Shown one piece after another: positions 23,501 to 31,129 of a DNA stretch of 64,000 nt. The notes beneath the pieces were generated by a model. It saw only the letters and a list, made by a program, of their open reading frames with translations, had not been told where the DNA came from and ran no database searches. The stretch's first letter is position 1, and each line of letters starts with the position of its first letter. The translations under genes were made by a program, and so were the position numbers. The stretch is from Cyanophora paradoxa (Eukaryota; Glaucocystophyceae; Cyanophorales; Cyanophoraceae), in assembly GCA_004431415.1 (NCBI GenBank), contig QPMI01000038.1:1-64000 (forward strand). The letters run 5' to 3'.

Positions 23501-25948
23501 GTCTCGCGGCGCGGGCGGAGGCGAGACAGGCGGCGCGCTGGGGCTCGGCGGCGGCTTCACTTGAGGTCCAGGTCCGTCAGCACGGGCGCGGCGCCGGGCA
23601 GCGGGGCGGCCGACAGCGTCCTGCAGGTCTCGCGGCGCGGGCGGAGGTGAGGCACGGGGCGCGCTGGGGCTCGGTGGCGGATTCACTTCAGGTCCAGGTC
23701 GGTCAGTCCGGGGGCGGTGCTGGGCAGCGGGGCGGCCGACAGCGTCCTGCAGGTCTCGCGGCACGGGCGGAGGCGAGGCGCGGGGCGTGCTGGGGCTCGG
23801 CGGCGGCTTCACTTGAGGGCCAGGTCCGACAGCACGGGCGCGGCGCCAAGCAGCGGGGCGGCCGACAGCGTCCTGCAGGTCTCGCGGCGCGGGCGGGGGC
23901 GAGGCGCGGGGCGCGCTGGGGCTCGGCGGCGGCTTCACTTGAGGTCCAGGTCCGTCAGCACGGGCGCGGTGCCGGGCAGCGGAGGGGCCGACAGCGTCTT
24001 GCAGGTCGCGTGGCGCGGGAGGGGGCGAGGCGCGCGGGGGGCTGGGGCCCGGCGGCACATGTGGCATGCGAGGCGTGATGCAGCTGGGGCCCCGGCAGGT
24101 GGTTAGACCCTGTCCGTCGATCCAACCAGTAGACGTCGGAGTGGTCATGCTCGAGGGCCCCTGTAGTCGCGTGCGGCCGCAAGCGAGGAGGGCAGCAGTA
24201 GCTCCAAGAGCAAGGAAAAGGGGACTGGGTAGAAGGGGGATGAGGCCTAGGGGAAGGTGCAGGACGGGATGCGCAGCAGCAGGTTGGATGTGCCACGAGA
24301 GGGCGGCGATGATGGTGAGGAACTTGGGGGAGTAGTGTGGGTACGGGGCTTTCTTATAGGGGCCACGGGGGGATATAGTGTCTAGAGCAGTTTGTAGGGT
24401 GTGGCCTGTTAAGGCGGAAACGGTCACTATCGAAATAAATTCTAGGGGCTCTGGAGGGTGACCGAGGAGGAGGAGGAAAGGCAGGGTAAACGGTGCAGCC
24501 AGCACAGCCGGGGCCAGGCCCGGGTCATCTGAGACATAGAGTGCATGCAGGAGATCAGCCCCGAGCTGCCATATTGCACAGGAGAGCACATGCCATTCGG
24601 CCGCTAGGAAGGCCGGGAAAATAATAGAAAATTCAAGGAGACGGGGTGCGAGAAGGAGAGCGAAGTCGGCGAGGCGGGTCCAAGCAAACGCTGCCCGGCG
24701 GCGTGCCAAGGGGGACAGGACCGGGGGGGGGCGAGGGGAGGTCGGGGGAGGGACAGGGCAGGTAAGGAGTTGAAGAAGAGCAGGGCCGGACGAGTCAAGA
24801 AACCGCCGGCGGCGCCGGGAGAGGAGTGCGAGCAGGAGGATCCCGGCAGCTGGCGGGGGAAGAGGCAGGGGGGTAGGGGGAGGCGGGAGCGGGGGGAGGG
24901 AGAAGGGTGGGAGGGGGGGAGCAGTTGCTCGGGGTGTCCTAGGAGGAGGGGCGGGGGGAGGGCTGGTCGAGGGGGCCGGGTACGAGGGATCAATGAGCCA
25001 TAGTGGGGACACGGGAACCGCTGCAATAACGAAGCGGAGGGCGCCGAAAAGGTGAGGGGCAGTTGTAAGGGGAGGGAGGGCAAGGAGACAGTGAAGGGAG
25101 AGGATAAGGAGGGGGACCCCGCGGTAAGGGCCTCCACATCGACGCCCTCGAGCTCGTCGCGCACGCTGGGCTTGCCGGCGGGCGCGGGTGAGGGGGGGAC
25201 GGTGGGCGCTGGGAGCAGGGTCGGGGAAGGCCAGATGGCGAAGAAAGCGGGAAGACAGCAGGAGGAGAAGCAGCGAGGGGAGGGCGAGGAAGGCAGGGGG
25301 GAGCTGAAGATAAGACGGAGGCCTGATAGAAGGGGGGGAGGAAGAGGCGGGAGAGGCGGAGAGAGGGGGCGGTGCTCTAGGGGTAGTCCACAAGGGGAGA
25401 GGGGGGGGGTCAGGGGGGGCCGAGAGAGGAGGCGATTCTGCGAAGGTCACTGCTGAGGGGGTCCAAGGGGGGGAAAGGAGAGTTCTATGTAAGAGCCGGG
25501 CAATCAGGGGGTGCAGGGGGGGGTACTCTGAGAGGCGGGGGGGTAACTGGAAGAGAAGTGAGAAAGGGAGTAGTGAGAGAGCGAGGAGAAAGGAAAGAAG
25601 AAAAAGGAGAGAGAGGGCGGAGAGGGCGAGGAGCTCGGGGGTTGTGATATGGGGCAGGAGAGGACACGAGTCATGTAGGAAGGCATGAAGGGGGGAAGTG
25701 GAGGCCGTACAGGAGGGAGGGGGGTGAGGGGCTGACGTTAATGGGCTTCGGCGCGGCTCCGGGGCGGGCTGGGGGCGGGGCTCTCGGGCTGGGCGGCGGC
25801 GGTTGGCGCGGCCCTTGAGGCGTCGGGCGAGGAGGGGCGGGCGGGGTCGGGGAAGAGAGCGGCCGGGCGAGAGCGCGAAGCGGACCGTGAGGCGGAAACC
25901 CCGGGGCCGGGCAGGAGAGCCGGCGAGGGAGCTGGCCTGCGGAGCCAT
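14366..25948 (-). CDS. 3860-residue endonuclease / reverse transcriptase / RNase H protein
   Basis: Single open frame. Residues about 100-620 are Leu/Pro-rich with several hydrophobic stretches that could span membranes. Residues about 643-1286 are ~15 copies of a 42-residue Pro/Arg-rich repeat. An exonuclease-endonuclease-phosphatase domain follows at about 1690-1985 (LTWNIRRL near 1698, ALQEVD, LGDMNS, SADHFPV), as in APE-type non-LTR elements. The reverse transcriptase has motif A DIASAYDS near 2508, a GLPQGG motif and YADD at about 2642. RNase H has YTDAS near 3324, GELAG, ITDSQ near 3394 and VPSHQ near 3459, so its acidic residues are present. A CxxC segment lies near the C-terminus. Start and stop both fall inside the inverted repeats. 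The N-terminal start is uncertain; GC-rich DNA has few stops, so the first ~600 residues may not all be real. Confidence 0.8.
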   Translation of the reverse strand: MAPQASSLAGSPARPRGFRLTVRFALSPGRSLPRPRPPLLARRLKGRANRRRPAREPRPQPAPEPRRSPLTSAPHPPPSCTASTSPLHAFLHDSCPLLPHITTPELLALSALSLLFLLSFLLALSLLPFSLLFQLPPRLSEYPPLHPLIARLLHRTLLSPPWTPSAVTFAESPPLSAPPDPPPLPLWTTPRAPPPLSASPASSSPPSIRPPSYLQLPPAFLALPSLLLLLLSSRFLRHLAFPDPAPSAHRPPLTRARRQAQRARRARGRRCGGPYRGVPLLILSLHCLLALPPLTTAPHLFGALRFVIAAVPVSPLWLIDPSYPAPSTSPPPAPPPRTPRATAPPLPPFSLPPLPPPPTPLPLPPPAAGILLLALLSRRRRRFLDSSGPALLQLLTCPVPPPTSPRPPPVLSPLARRRAAFAWTRLADFALLLAPRLLEFSIIFPAFLAAEWHVLSCAIWQLGADLLHALYVSDDPGLAPAVLAAPFTLPFLLLLGHPPEPLEFISIVTVSALTGHTLQTALDTISPRGPYKKAPYPHYSPKFLTIIAALSWHIQPAAAHPVLHLPLGLIPLLPSPLFLALGATAALLACGRTRLQGPSSMTTPTSTGWIDGQGLTTCRGPSCITPRMPHVPPGPSPPRASPPPAPRDLQDAVGPSAARHRARADGPGPQVKPPPSPSAPRASPPPAPRDLQDAVGRPAAWRRARAVGPGPQVKPPPSPSTPRASPPPVPRDLQDAVGRPAAQHRPRTDRPGPEVNPPPSPSAPRASPPPAPRDLQDAVGRPAARRRARADGPGPQVKPPPSPSAPPVSPPPAPRDLQNAVGRPAAQHRPRTDGPGPEVKPPPSPSAPPVSPPPAPRDLQNTVGRPAARHRARTDGPGPQLKPPPSPSAPRASPPPAQRDLQDAVGRRTSRRRARADGPGPDVNPPPNPSAPRASPPPALRDLQDAVGRPAARRRARTDGPVPEEKPPPSPSAPPVSPPSAPRDLQDAVGRPAARRRARADGPGPQVEPPPSPSAPVSPPPAPRDLQDAVGLPAARRRARADGPGPQVKPPPSPSAPPVSPPPAPRDLQNTVGRLAARHRARADGPGPQVKPPPSPSAPRASPPPAQRDLQDAVGRRTSRRRARADGPGPDVNPPPNPSAPRASPPRAPRDLQDAVGRPAARRRARTDGPVPEEKPPPSPSAPPVSPPSAPRDLQDAVGRRTARRRARADGPGPQVKPPTGPSLQPVSPPPAPRDLQDAVGRPAARRRARADGPGPEVKPPPGPIAPPVSPPFDLQNAVGLPRTLSASRADCPTPRTNLGVQKCPGGPPATPRPSSASPGPQRAREANPRTDATVAAAPRRAVRLGIQQAAQVLSQLSRRVYIWSTSWTTFARPRYGMLQNLIAGLEHGSHISAAAYCSGRWSLPFRSERLRAPDETAPTGTPAACRQKTPTRTVFSIHATGESGNDSKESQRPNTSAIRDWRFNSCTIAIASTTNPAYGRVPAPSYSTDTTTAGFAASSGAHASASPANAGASSSAADAALHDAESCRTSPAYGSGRVPATRTAAYLAVSFRASAYVHASAGPADAGATDAAPHDAGLELLGRPARRAPQVQRTFSRPAPLPARLLLCALLAALVPVAFADIEPSTATAAAVATAAAALSSPTLVTAASSLLTLYPPSLYTADRIDARRHRDVLQIPVLAHPPDAANAKLNLRALTWNIRRLEGKTSGNNIATKFISAIDYGRRDWDCHFVALQEVDMVPVDRPPSKPFPPNIRDHLIKTAVRRHKSSYLVYSPPSAARPGTAGSALWISASYAAHRQADYAFDGRVAGARFDFPRTRERLIVLSLYVPDCGHDNLQKELHDLTEYLTAKVAPDLHEPDWQTHLLVLGDMNSTHSPCNDRITGGNRRTETTPPNSYAEIWTLLRATWGLIDTGTPGDFTHISHHADFIDEQGHRPLLNAARLDYALASPTLAARSLGTRTLAVPGRPSPLLSADHFPVLATFTTEGVLSAPPTAPRQPRPQPLPPLFNYAAQPAPIRLAFKLAVEAFLNKHGQRYIQLLLTPENSPDYARRATKSHRSLLCAIAQSIKSVAHAKEFSTAKVLQHRVAAQGDMAKFNHLSALDADDEQLVGRVGQALNDWARQGSTDHPPDETIRAVFRDLPKDVTDIRKSAGSDTTLAFCPSLLAFPDPPNYPEFENGIITGSEIAEYHAQLSMWYLQARAALDNHRRAYTEADIARNIDTRRHLLSHCRSMGRAIQLLLSRFRSAPRLYLTRTAAGLPEVLTDPTEIKRAHLDHFKNFWRLRKAAPNLDAIATKFEVIENGAWLGRFWKRQYRPLSHFAPAVWDGLMAMPEDPELDRLISSLSNGAGGPSGLTNGMLKMLWSPLRLSKTERQTLAASHSTDEINSFESAAHWTTSRDAIRALVQSTLLGHVPDHALRGQVYAIPKRDNSADLADLRPITLQEVTWKLVTGLLTHRMEDRIDTHNILRGRNYGFCRRESTDPVLYALRSSLEDAHQFKKPIFGGLGDIASAYDSVSWHSQELSLNRIQLHLHPEGKRYIALHKKAAQHRTACILTPHGRTEYFQVPCGLPQGGIEAPLHWRIFFDAALTAIEERATQSNFGYQLGPHRSDPTRPRSPRPPCPGEPLYFPAGPCPKVSVLAYADDTTMLASSAQGLQHMLDWLSEFLHIHGMNLNAKKTEIFHWKPPRSEEPVKSKYYVGVGDSRAEVGHILSPTTPFRVLGVQFTANLSWTHQVRLLKSQLQSAISILATKKITVHEFQVILHRVLFPKLAYPLRIMTLTPSQCQSLDAVWLTAAKHTANLAQSVSTAAFSSIYRLPSIAVIQRQQQCVDERLRQELASHTSSLYGQIYRQRVLDTQARYGLPLLPHEYPNLPSGPLTLQKNITLAITADLTSTSHHILTTCDSWTHGLPSRRSHLRREYIISTQLSPLTLQQAGQRLHRCGLLTIRDITAPDGSLAEWSLLWSHGRVPAYYKCAPSWWDAVREELSLPRPSTRSPFLPRHPMPPPPSIPDIRRSLQANAVLAGLKIGDFVWTSQGLVGRVVGKPPIPDENLDEPASEDPDADPNCPRDSEYNYGVELVHYCLIPYDGLSTRDPGLSALELDPAWRERRLEFQFCPHPKYCGSEQLHRELGLSTTACRWVEYASHVRRIPAGSSCESKGWSPSLSNLNRPVPTRSRQLPDSTSAFTCSHSRGQQPSRAQPTRAAKKARLDPSSATPPAQYDPELPPPNLPREIAHIGFIDLWLRETDWWDSFRAEAQATNVALERRPRLMTPASQADRDFYESPAGLDFLFITSRALFAELCPTLRALNSPPLPSGPTPRVIYTDASTQKQGSASVRTTYAGLAPLENNPDLPDKIEFAHRLPGVQHNVNLGELAGTISAAFTYFGPTGGKIITDSQNTIRALTAFAFQDPSSFSHPINFRTLLRREDGALLLNARTQYAIRIAQDPNFQVTLQWVPSHQPKTIPRPPATAPTPTTTRRPAPSSPRRPRVPLSGPAAPLPTAPQTFSASAPYHYIGGMDIPDARLLFSDDSSPPLPPSLFSSLFPPRRHIRTYILADSPTDYNFLRCQADLVDYVDASETTNTHLVLDLVPLASARLERAFTAEDTVIWNRCIRLPKDHTLFLSDEHLTIVSDCDILRAYSAFLEALGRRDITHSISFQCCSPPNPIFLQPLPEDAPDVDYPDPGPTRKLALDYYLAHPRGSGPTWHFYPTSLCKPAVPADRDTPLPAWYWDEDLTLAPTSQTEAGTPLVAYHRCNPGMWGIPISSLIAEQWARGPALSCPHCHPTPAPPGPPPTFPLRDQTGALPVLCEEGRAGSGKRAAGREREADREAETPGPGRRAGEGAGLRSHRTSPYSFWGR
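22090..24020 (-). repeat. 126-bp tandem repeats inside the retroelement gene
   Basis: About fifteen imperfect 126-base units in frame with the large gene. Each encodes a 42-residue Pro/Ala/Arg unit with a core RDLQDAVGRPAARRRAR and a PSPSAP..SPPPAP segment. Higher-order duplication is visible: a block of about five units recurs. The frame is kept throughout, which argues that it is translated or was until recently. The repeat is basic and probably disordered. Confidence 0.85.
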
Positions 25949-27104
25949 CGGACGAGTCCTTACAGCTTCTGGGGGCGGTAAAGAGGGCCAGCTGTTCCGC
26001 AGGGCGAGAGCGGCTGCAGCGTTACGACGTGCCCGTGCTGTCGAGAAGGGAGGGCGCGCGGGCAGGGGCGTCAGCGGGCGCTGGGTACGGGGGCGTACAC
26101 GAGTGGACTTTGCAGGACGGAGGCCAGGTAGGGGGAGGTCGGGGTGGGAGGGCGGCGCAGCAGAAACCTGCAGCTCAGCCGGTAGGGGTGGGGGGGCGGG
26201 GGAGCTGAAGAAACGACGGAGGCGACGCGGATGATTCTTCCGCGAGGTCCGGGGCCAGCGAGGCGAGGGCCGGCTCTGATAGGGAGAGAAGGGCGAGCGC
26301 GGGAGCCAAGGAGGTGCACCGGCACGGGCCGGGCGGGGGTCGGGGCAGGAGTGGGGGCGGGAGCGGCGGAGGCGTCGGCGGGTGGATCTCGGCAGGGGCC
26401 GCCAGGGCCGGCGGCGGCGGCGGCGCGTGGGGCCGAGCAGCGGGGCGGGGTGGCGAGGGGGGCGGAGTAGGCGCGGCGATCGGGGGCGCTCGCTGGGTGG
26501 TCACCCCCACCAATTGCGCGACCTTCCCGCGACCATTTTCAATAAGCACATTTTCAGCATCACGAATCTCAGTCACAAAATCACAAATTCGCACTGAGCC
26601 ACATTGTATTTTTCAAACATCTAACCCTTCCTTACTGAAACCAATCACGAAACCCTTTCATTCTTCATTTTTCTAATTCCTTACCATTCCCAGTAAGCCC
26701 TTTAACTTTCCCCCGATCTCTCAGTAAGGACAGTAAGACCCTCATTTTTACGAAATGTTCCCGATCGTTTCCGGACTGTTTTCAGTTACCCAAATTGAAA
26801 AATCAAGGTGACCCCCACCGATAGCCTTAATCCGGATGGATCAAATACGAAATCAAGGTGAACCCCACCGATAGAGTACGATAATCGACAAAGTACGACG
26901 ATAGAACACGATTAATCGATTTATCGCAAGCAATGAAAAATAACGAAAGCAAGTATGTGCATGAGCAAGCATGCCGAAAATGCCCACCTGCACACACTCG
27001 CGACTTCAATCGAAATGTTCCATTTAATGCACTGGAACCACTCGCGCCCCGCCCACTATGCAAGATACATGCCTTTCTTATGCATGATCTATGAAAAATA
27101 ACAA
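25827..27104 (-). repeat. right terminal inverted repeat
   Basis: Complement of 13247-14520. It contains the start codon of the large minus-strand gene (25948) and its first ~40 codons, so the two ends of one protein are encoded by opposite strands of the same repeat. The match begins abruptly at 25827. Confidence 0.9.
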
Positions 27105-27214
27105 CAGTGCGAATTTGTGATTTTGTGACTGAGATTCGTGATGCTGAAAATGTGCTTATTGAAAATGGTCGCGGGAAGGTCGCGCAATTGGTGGGGGTGA
27201 CCACCCAGCGAGCG
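27105..27214 (+). repeat. third copy of TIR-internal sequence
   Basis: These 110 bases appear identical to 13755-13864 of the left repeat, in the same orientation, and start at the exact outer end of the right repeat. They mark either a second, truncated element next to the first or a rearrangement during insertion. Confidence 0.85.
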
Positions 27215-28429
27215 GGGGCCCCGGTGGAGGCCCCGAGGTCCAGTGTCGACTGCGCGGGGTGCGGACTCGGCAGCATCGTCTAGGCGCCGGCGCCGTCGGA
27301 CCCAGCACCCCAAGCCGATTCCCACGGACAGGCTAAGCGCCGTGAGTATCGCCAGGGCGGCCCAGCTGGGACTAGATAGGGGCCCGAGGATCTCAGCGGC
27401 GCAGACGGAGGGAAAGAGAGCCCAGGCGGGGGGGTCAGCTAGGGGCCCGAGGACCGGAGCGAAGCTGGCCGCCGTCGGGAGGAGGGCGAGGAAAAGAAGG
27501 GAAAACAGACCGGGGGTGGAAAGGCCAGGTCGGGGGCCCGGGTTTCTGCGGTGGTAAAGCGACATCAGAGAGTCGGGGTGCGGCGGCGGGCGGCGAGCAG
27601 GCGGGCGGAGGCGCGCGCGCCGCGGAGAGCGAACAGCAGGGGGGCATCTTACCCCGGTGAGCCTTGCGGCCCCCGGGGATCGACGCGCGGATTGCCTATC
27701 CACGGAGAGCCGGACCGCTCGACGACGGCGTGTGGCCCCGTGGTATCGGCGCAACGGGGGGGACCGGACGGATAGCCAAACCGCGCGACGACGGTGTAAG
27801 GCCCCGTTACATCGATCCGTTTGTGAATTGAGGGGGGGCTTATTCACGGATAGCCAAACCGCGCGACGGCGGTGTAAGGCCCCATGACATCGGCCAGAGG
27901 GCGGCATGCCTTTAGCGTCGGCAGCGAACGCGGGGGGCACGTCGTTCGAACGTCGGCCGCCCGCGCCCGCCACGCAGTGAAAGAGTGGTGATTTGAGAAC
28001 TGCGGGGCGGGCGTGAGGCCCGGGCGGGTGGCGCGAACGACGCGCGAGGCGGGGTGATGTCCCTTCGCAAGGGCGCATCGCACGGGGGCTTCTGCAGGAA
28101 GAAGGAGCATGTTCAGGATGCCGCCGCCCGGCTCGAGTTCCGTCGCGGGCGGCGTGTGTTGTTCGGTGGTCGCGCGGCCCTGGAATGGGCGCGGCGCCAC
28201 ATCGTTCGACTCCCTCTGCACCGCCGAGCTGCGACGCCGCTAGGCTTGCGCCTTGTTGTTGGCGGTGCGTCGCGAGCCGTGATTTTGGCTCCGGTGTGCT
28301 CGGGCGGTGTCCTCCGGCTCCGTTTGGTGCCGGGAGGCTGCTTATGCTGCTGGACGATGCGCGAGCATCGCCAGTTTCCCGTACGCGCAGGCCTTCGCGA
28401 TGGCCTGGGTACATCGTTTTTTTTCCTTT
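27215..28429. other. GC-rich non-coding or decayed region
   Basis: A long minus-strand frame (27089-28477) runs through it, but its product is low-complexity Pro/Arg/Ala with no domain I recognise, and GC-rich DNA opens such frames by chance. Around 27690-27895 a ~37-base unit (GGATAGCCAAACCGCGCGAC core) occurs three times with degenerate spacing. This may be the body of the second element whose TIR fragment lies at 27105. Confidence 0.45.
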
Positions 28430-29627
28430 TCTACGCGAATCCGGAAGAGCAACTTCAGCTGCCGGATGCGTTCGCAAGTATTGAAAAGATGAAGGAGCTG
28501 AAGAGTTTGCATATCAGTGAGCTCCTTCATCTGCAGATCTTTTTCCTCTGAAGCCTTTCCGCGCAGATCATACGGCGGTTGAAGCTTTGGCCGCGGCCGC
28601 AAAGTTGCCGGGTTTCGACCTTCCGAAAATTTGCAAGCTTTCAGTTGACCTTACCGGGGCCGAAAACTGGGCGTACGGTCATCCTGAAGTGCCTACACTT
28701 ATGGAAGACATCGTTCGTCCTGAGGTATCTTTCATTAACCAACTGTGATCGCACACATCGCTCACATCGCTCACATCGTAATCCGCGCAGGTTTTTCCGA
28801 AACTTGAACGAATCGAGTTATTGAATGCTCCACGCGAAATTCCCCTGCTCTGTCTTTTACGGACGTGTCTGGCGAGGGCCGAAAGCGAGCACCAGCTGGG
28901 CGAGTCATCGTCCGCGCCGAATCCGCGCCGACTGACTGTCGCGCTCTCGATTCAAGAATGTGGGGAGACTTGCCCGGTGTTCAGTGGGCTTACGGACTTC
29001 CCTTGCATTGTTGAGCCTCTGGATCCGGATATCGATATCTACACCCAAACAGCCATGGAGCCCATTCTAGCCAATTTGCTCTCGCTCGATCTCTCCGTCA
29101 CTGGCTGCGGCGGATACTTGTCGAATGTGCTCACTCAACTTACATCCGTCGTCGCCTGGAGCGAGCATCTGCGATCCGTCAAACTTGAGATCGTCCACCA
29201 AATTCCATTTCATGTTCACAGCAAGAATGCTGTGCTGGCTGAAACATCTCTTGCGCTTCACATGGAGGACCTGCTCATGACAAAGCCTAAAGTCTTCACG
29301 GCAATCAAGCGGGTCGGCCTGTTTCCTGTCGAGCGCGAGACTCATTCGCTTGCGCGGTGCCCGAATCTGGAGCGCGTGGATCTTGTCTTCCGAGCGGCCC
29401 TGAAGGAGTTTTTCGAGGCGGGCGGCCGGCCGCTATTCGTCTCAGCCCTGCAACCACTCGGCCCTATTGCTAACCAGTTGGATAGATGGCCTTCGTGCAA
29501 CATGCGTTTCGTGAAGAACGCCTTCTCGGACCCCATGGCCAAACTCGTGAAAGATTTGCTTCCAGGTTGGCACATTGCCTTCAGTCGTGTTGCAGAAGCT
29601 CTTGCCGCTCGTGCTCGCTTCTGGTGA
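28430..29627 (+). pseudogene. broken leucine-rich, F-box/LRR-like host gene
   Basis: Three plus-strand pieces in different frames read as one leucine-rich protein. The first, near 28440-28551, has a MKELKSLHISEL repeat-like stretch. The second, near 28578-28748, contains ICKLSVDL. The third runs from about 28800 to the TGA at 29627 (KLERIELL, LLSLDLSV, LRSVKLEIV, NLERVDLVF). The spacing of Leu/Ile is that of LRR or F-box-associated repeats; no F-box itself is seen. The pieces are separated by stops, so it is a pseudogene or has introns I cannot place. Base composition is closer to the GC-rich side than to the viral side. Confidence 0.4.
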
Positions 29628-30057
29628 TGCGCAATGGCGCTATATTTCCAGAAGTATTGTCTTAATCCGATTGGCTTATTGAAAACCTGCTACGTGCTAT
29701 GGGCCGGGCTGCTTGGACAGAGCGAGCTAGCGCTAGCGCTGCTTCGTAGAACAAGTTATGCGACAATCGCAATCTGCATTCGAGGAGGCACTGGAAGTGC
29801 TTTTGATAGAAGAACTGGACTCGGAAATCGAACGGCTGGCTAGGATCCAAAAGCGGTCGCTAGGAAGGGAACATCCTCTACTTCCGGGCTCGTGTCGCAC
29901 GTGATGTAGAACAGATCGTCTGGAGATGGCCTCTGCGGCGTCGTCGCCTGTGCACGCGTGAATTTGCGAAAGCAGCAAAAGAAAGATCGCTTGCACCGGT
30001 GGTTCGAAGCACCGGCCTTCTGGGTCGTACCGATACAGCGCCAGCTTGCGTCCCATA
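29628..30057. other. no clear gene
   Basis: A short plus-strand frame around 29760-29900 encodes a Glu-rich helix, but it stops soon and has no recognised domain. Nothing else supportable is seen here. Confidence 0.4.
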
Positions 30058-31021
30058 TGCCATACCAATCCAGCCGAAATTAAAGCGGAGCACAGCGAGT
30101 GACTGGCGCGAGACCGGGCACGTAGGAAGTGCATTTTAGATGAGCAGAGATGAAAAACATTTTTGGTCTCGCGCCAGTACCTCGCAGCGCGAAAGTTGGC
30201 CTCGGAGGTCGCTGCGCCCCGGCCCCCTCTTCAGCCCTCGACAGCACAAGGCAGCTCAAGGCCCGCCCAGGCCCCCCCGCTCCCCCCAACTGCCCTCCCC
30301 GGGACTCGAACGCTGGAGCAATAAGACGCCGGCCGGGCGCGCTGCTAGCTCGGCTAGCTCGCCGCGAAACTGGCCTTTTCCTCGTCCCGTTTGTATGACC
30401 ATACATCTAGGAAAATCTTGTACCGCGTCCGCGAGAGACTGAGCATCAAATATGCATTTAGAGCCGTACTAGCTCGTGTTTAGTGCTTCGGTCTCTCGCC
30501 AATCGCTCCCCCTAGTTTAATCGAGCCGGACCGAACAGATGCCATACCAATCCAGCCGAAATTAAAGCGGAGCACAGCGAGTGACTGGCGCGAGACCGGG
30601 CACGTAGGAAGTGCATTTTAGATGAGCAGAGATGAAAAACATTTTTGGTCTCGCGCCAGTACCTCGCAGCGCGAAAGTTGGCCTCGGAGGTCGCTGCGCC
30701 CCGGCCCCCTCTTCAGCCCTCGACAGCACAAGGCAGCTCAAGGCCCGCCCAGGCCCCCCCGCTCCCCCCAACTGCCCTCCCCGGGACTCGAACGCTGGAG
30801 CAATAAGACGCCGGCCGGGCGCGCTGCTAGCTCGGCTAGCTCGCCGCGAAACTGGCCTTTCCCTCGTCCCGTTTGTATGACCATACATCTAGGAAAATCT
30901 TGTACCGCGTCCGCGAGAGACTGAGCATCAAATATGCATTTAGAGCCGTACTAGCTCGTGTTTAGTGCTTCGGTCTCTCGCCAATCGCTCCCCCTAGTTT
31001 AATCGAGCCGGACCGAACAGA
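30058..31021. repeat. 482-bp tandem duplication with tRNA-like Pol III boxes
   Basis: Two nearly identical 482-base units (30058-30539 and 30540-31021) in direct tandem. On the minus strand each contains a B-box-like GTTCGAGTCCC (30301-30311; +482 in copy two) and, upstream, an A-box-like TAGCCGAGCTAG (30345-30356). The spacing suits a tRNA-derived promoter, but no full cloverleaf folds. A tRNA-derived SINE-like unit is the best reading. Confidence 0.6.
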
Positions 31022-31129
31022 TTGCAGCCCAAATCCCAGCGCGCACGGGTCAGCAGCTCGTCCTGCCACCACTCCGAAACATGGATGTTGATTCGCACAG
31101 GCCCTGCGCTGTTGCGATCAGGCACCTAG

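Larger units (their letters stand above)
13247..27104. mobile_element. 13.9-kb retroelement-like element with long terminal inverted repeats
   Basis: Bounded by ~1.27-kb near-identical inverted repeats that begin TTGTTATTTTTCATAG on the left and end in the complement on the right. Between them lies one very long minus-strand frame encoding endonuclease, reverse transcriptase and RNase H. There are no LTRs in direct orientation, no poly(A)-like tail and no DDE transposase or tyrosine recombinase in view. It sits directly after the viral gene ending at 13225. No target-site duplication can be read, because the right flank is itself a copy of element sequence (27105-27214). Base composition is strongly GC-rich inside, with AT-rich tips. 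Confidence 0.75.

Noticed and set aside
21170-23650. 826-codon plus-strand frame in the retroelement
   Set aside because: Mirror of the tandem repeats of the reverse transcriptase protein, which has clear domains on the minus strand.
13247-27104. LTR retrotransposon
   Set aside because: The terminal repeats are inverted, not direct, and no protease or integrase is present.
27089-28477. 462-codon minus-strand frame
   Set aside because: Low-complexity Arg/Pro/Ala product without a domain; partly formed by the TIR-internal copy.
30290-30370. tRNA gene in the 482-bp repeat
   Set aside because: Only box motifs; no anticodon stem or acceptor closure.
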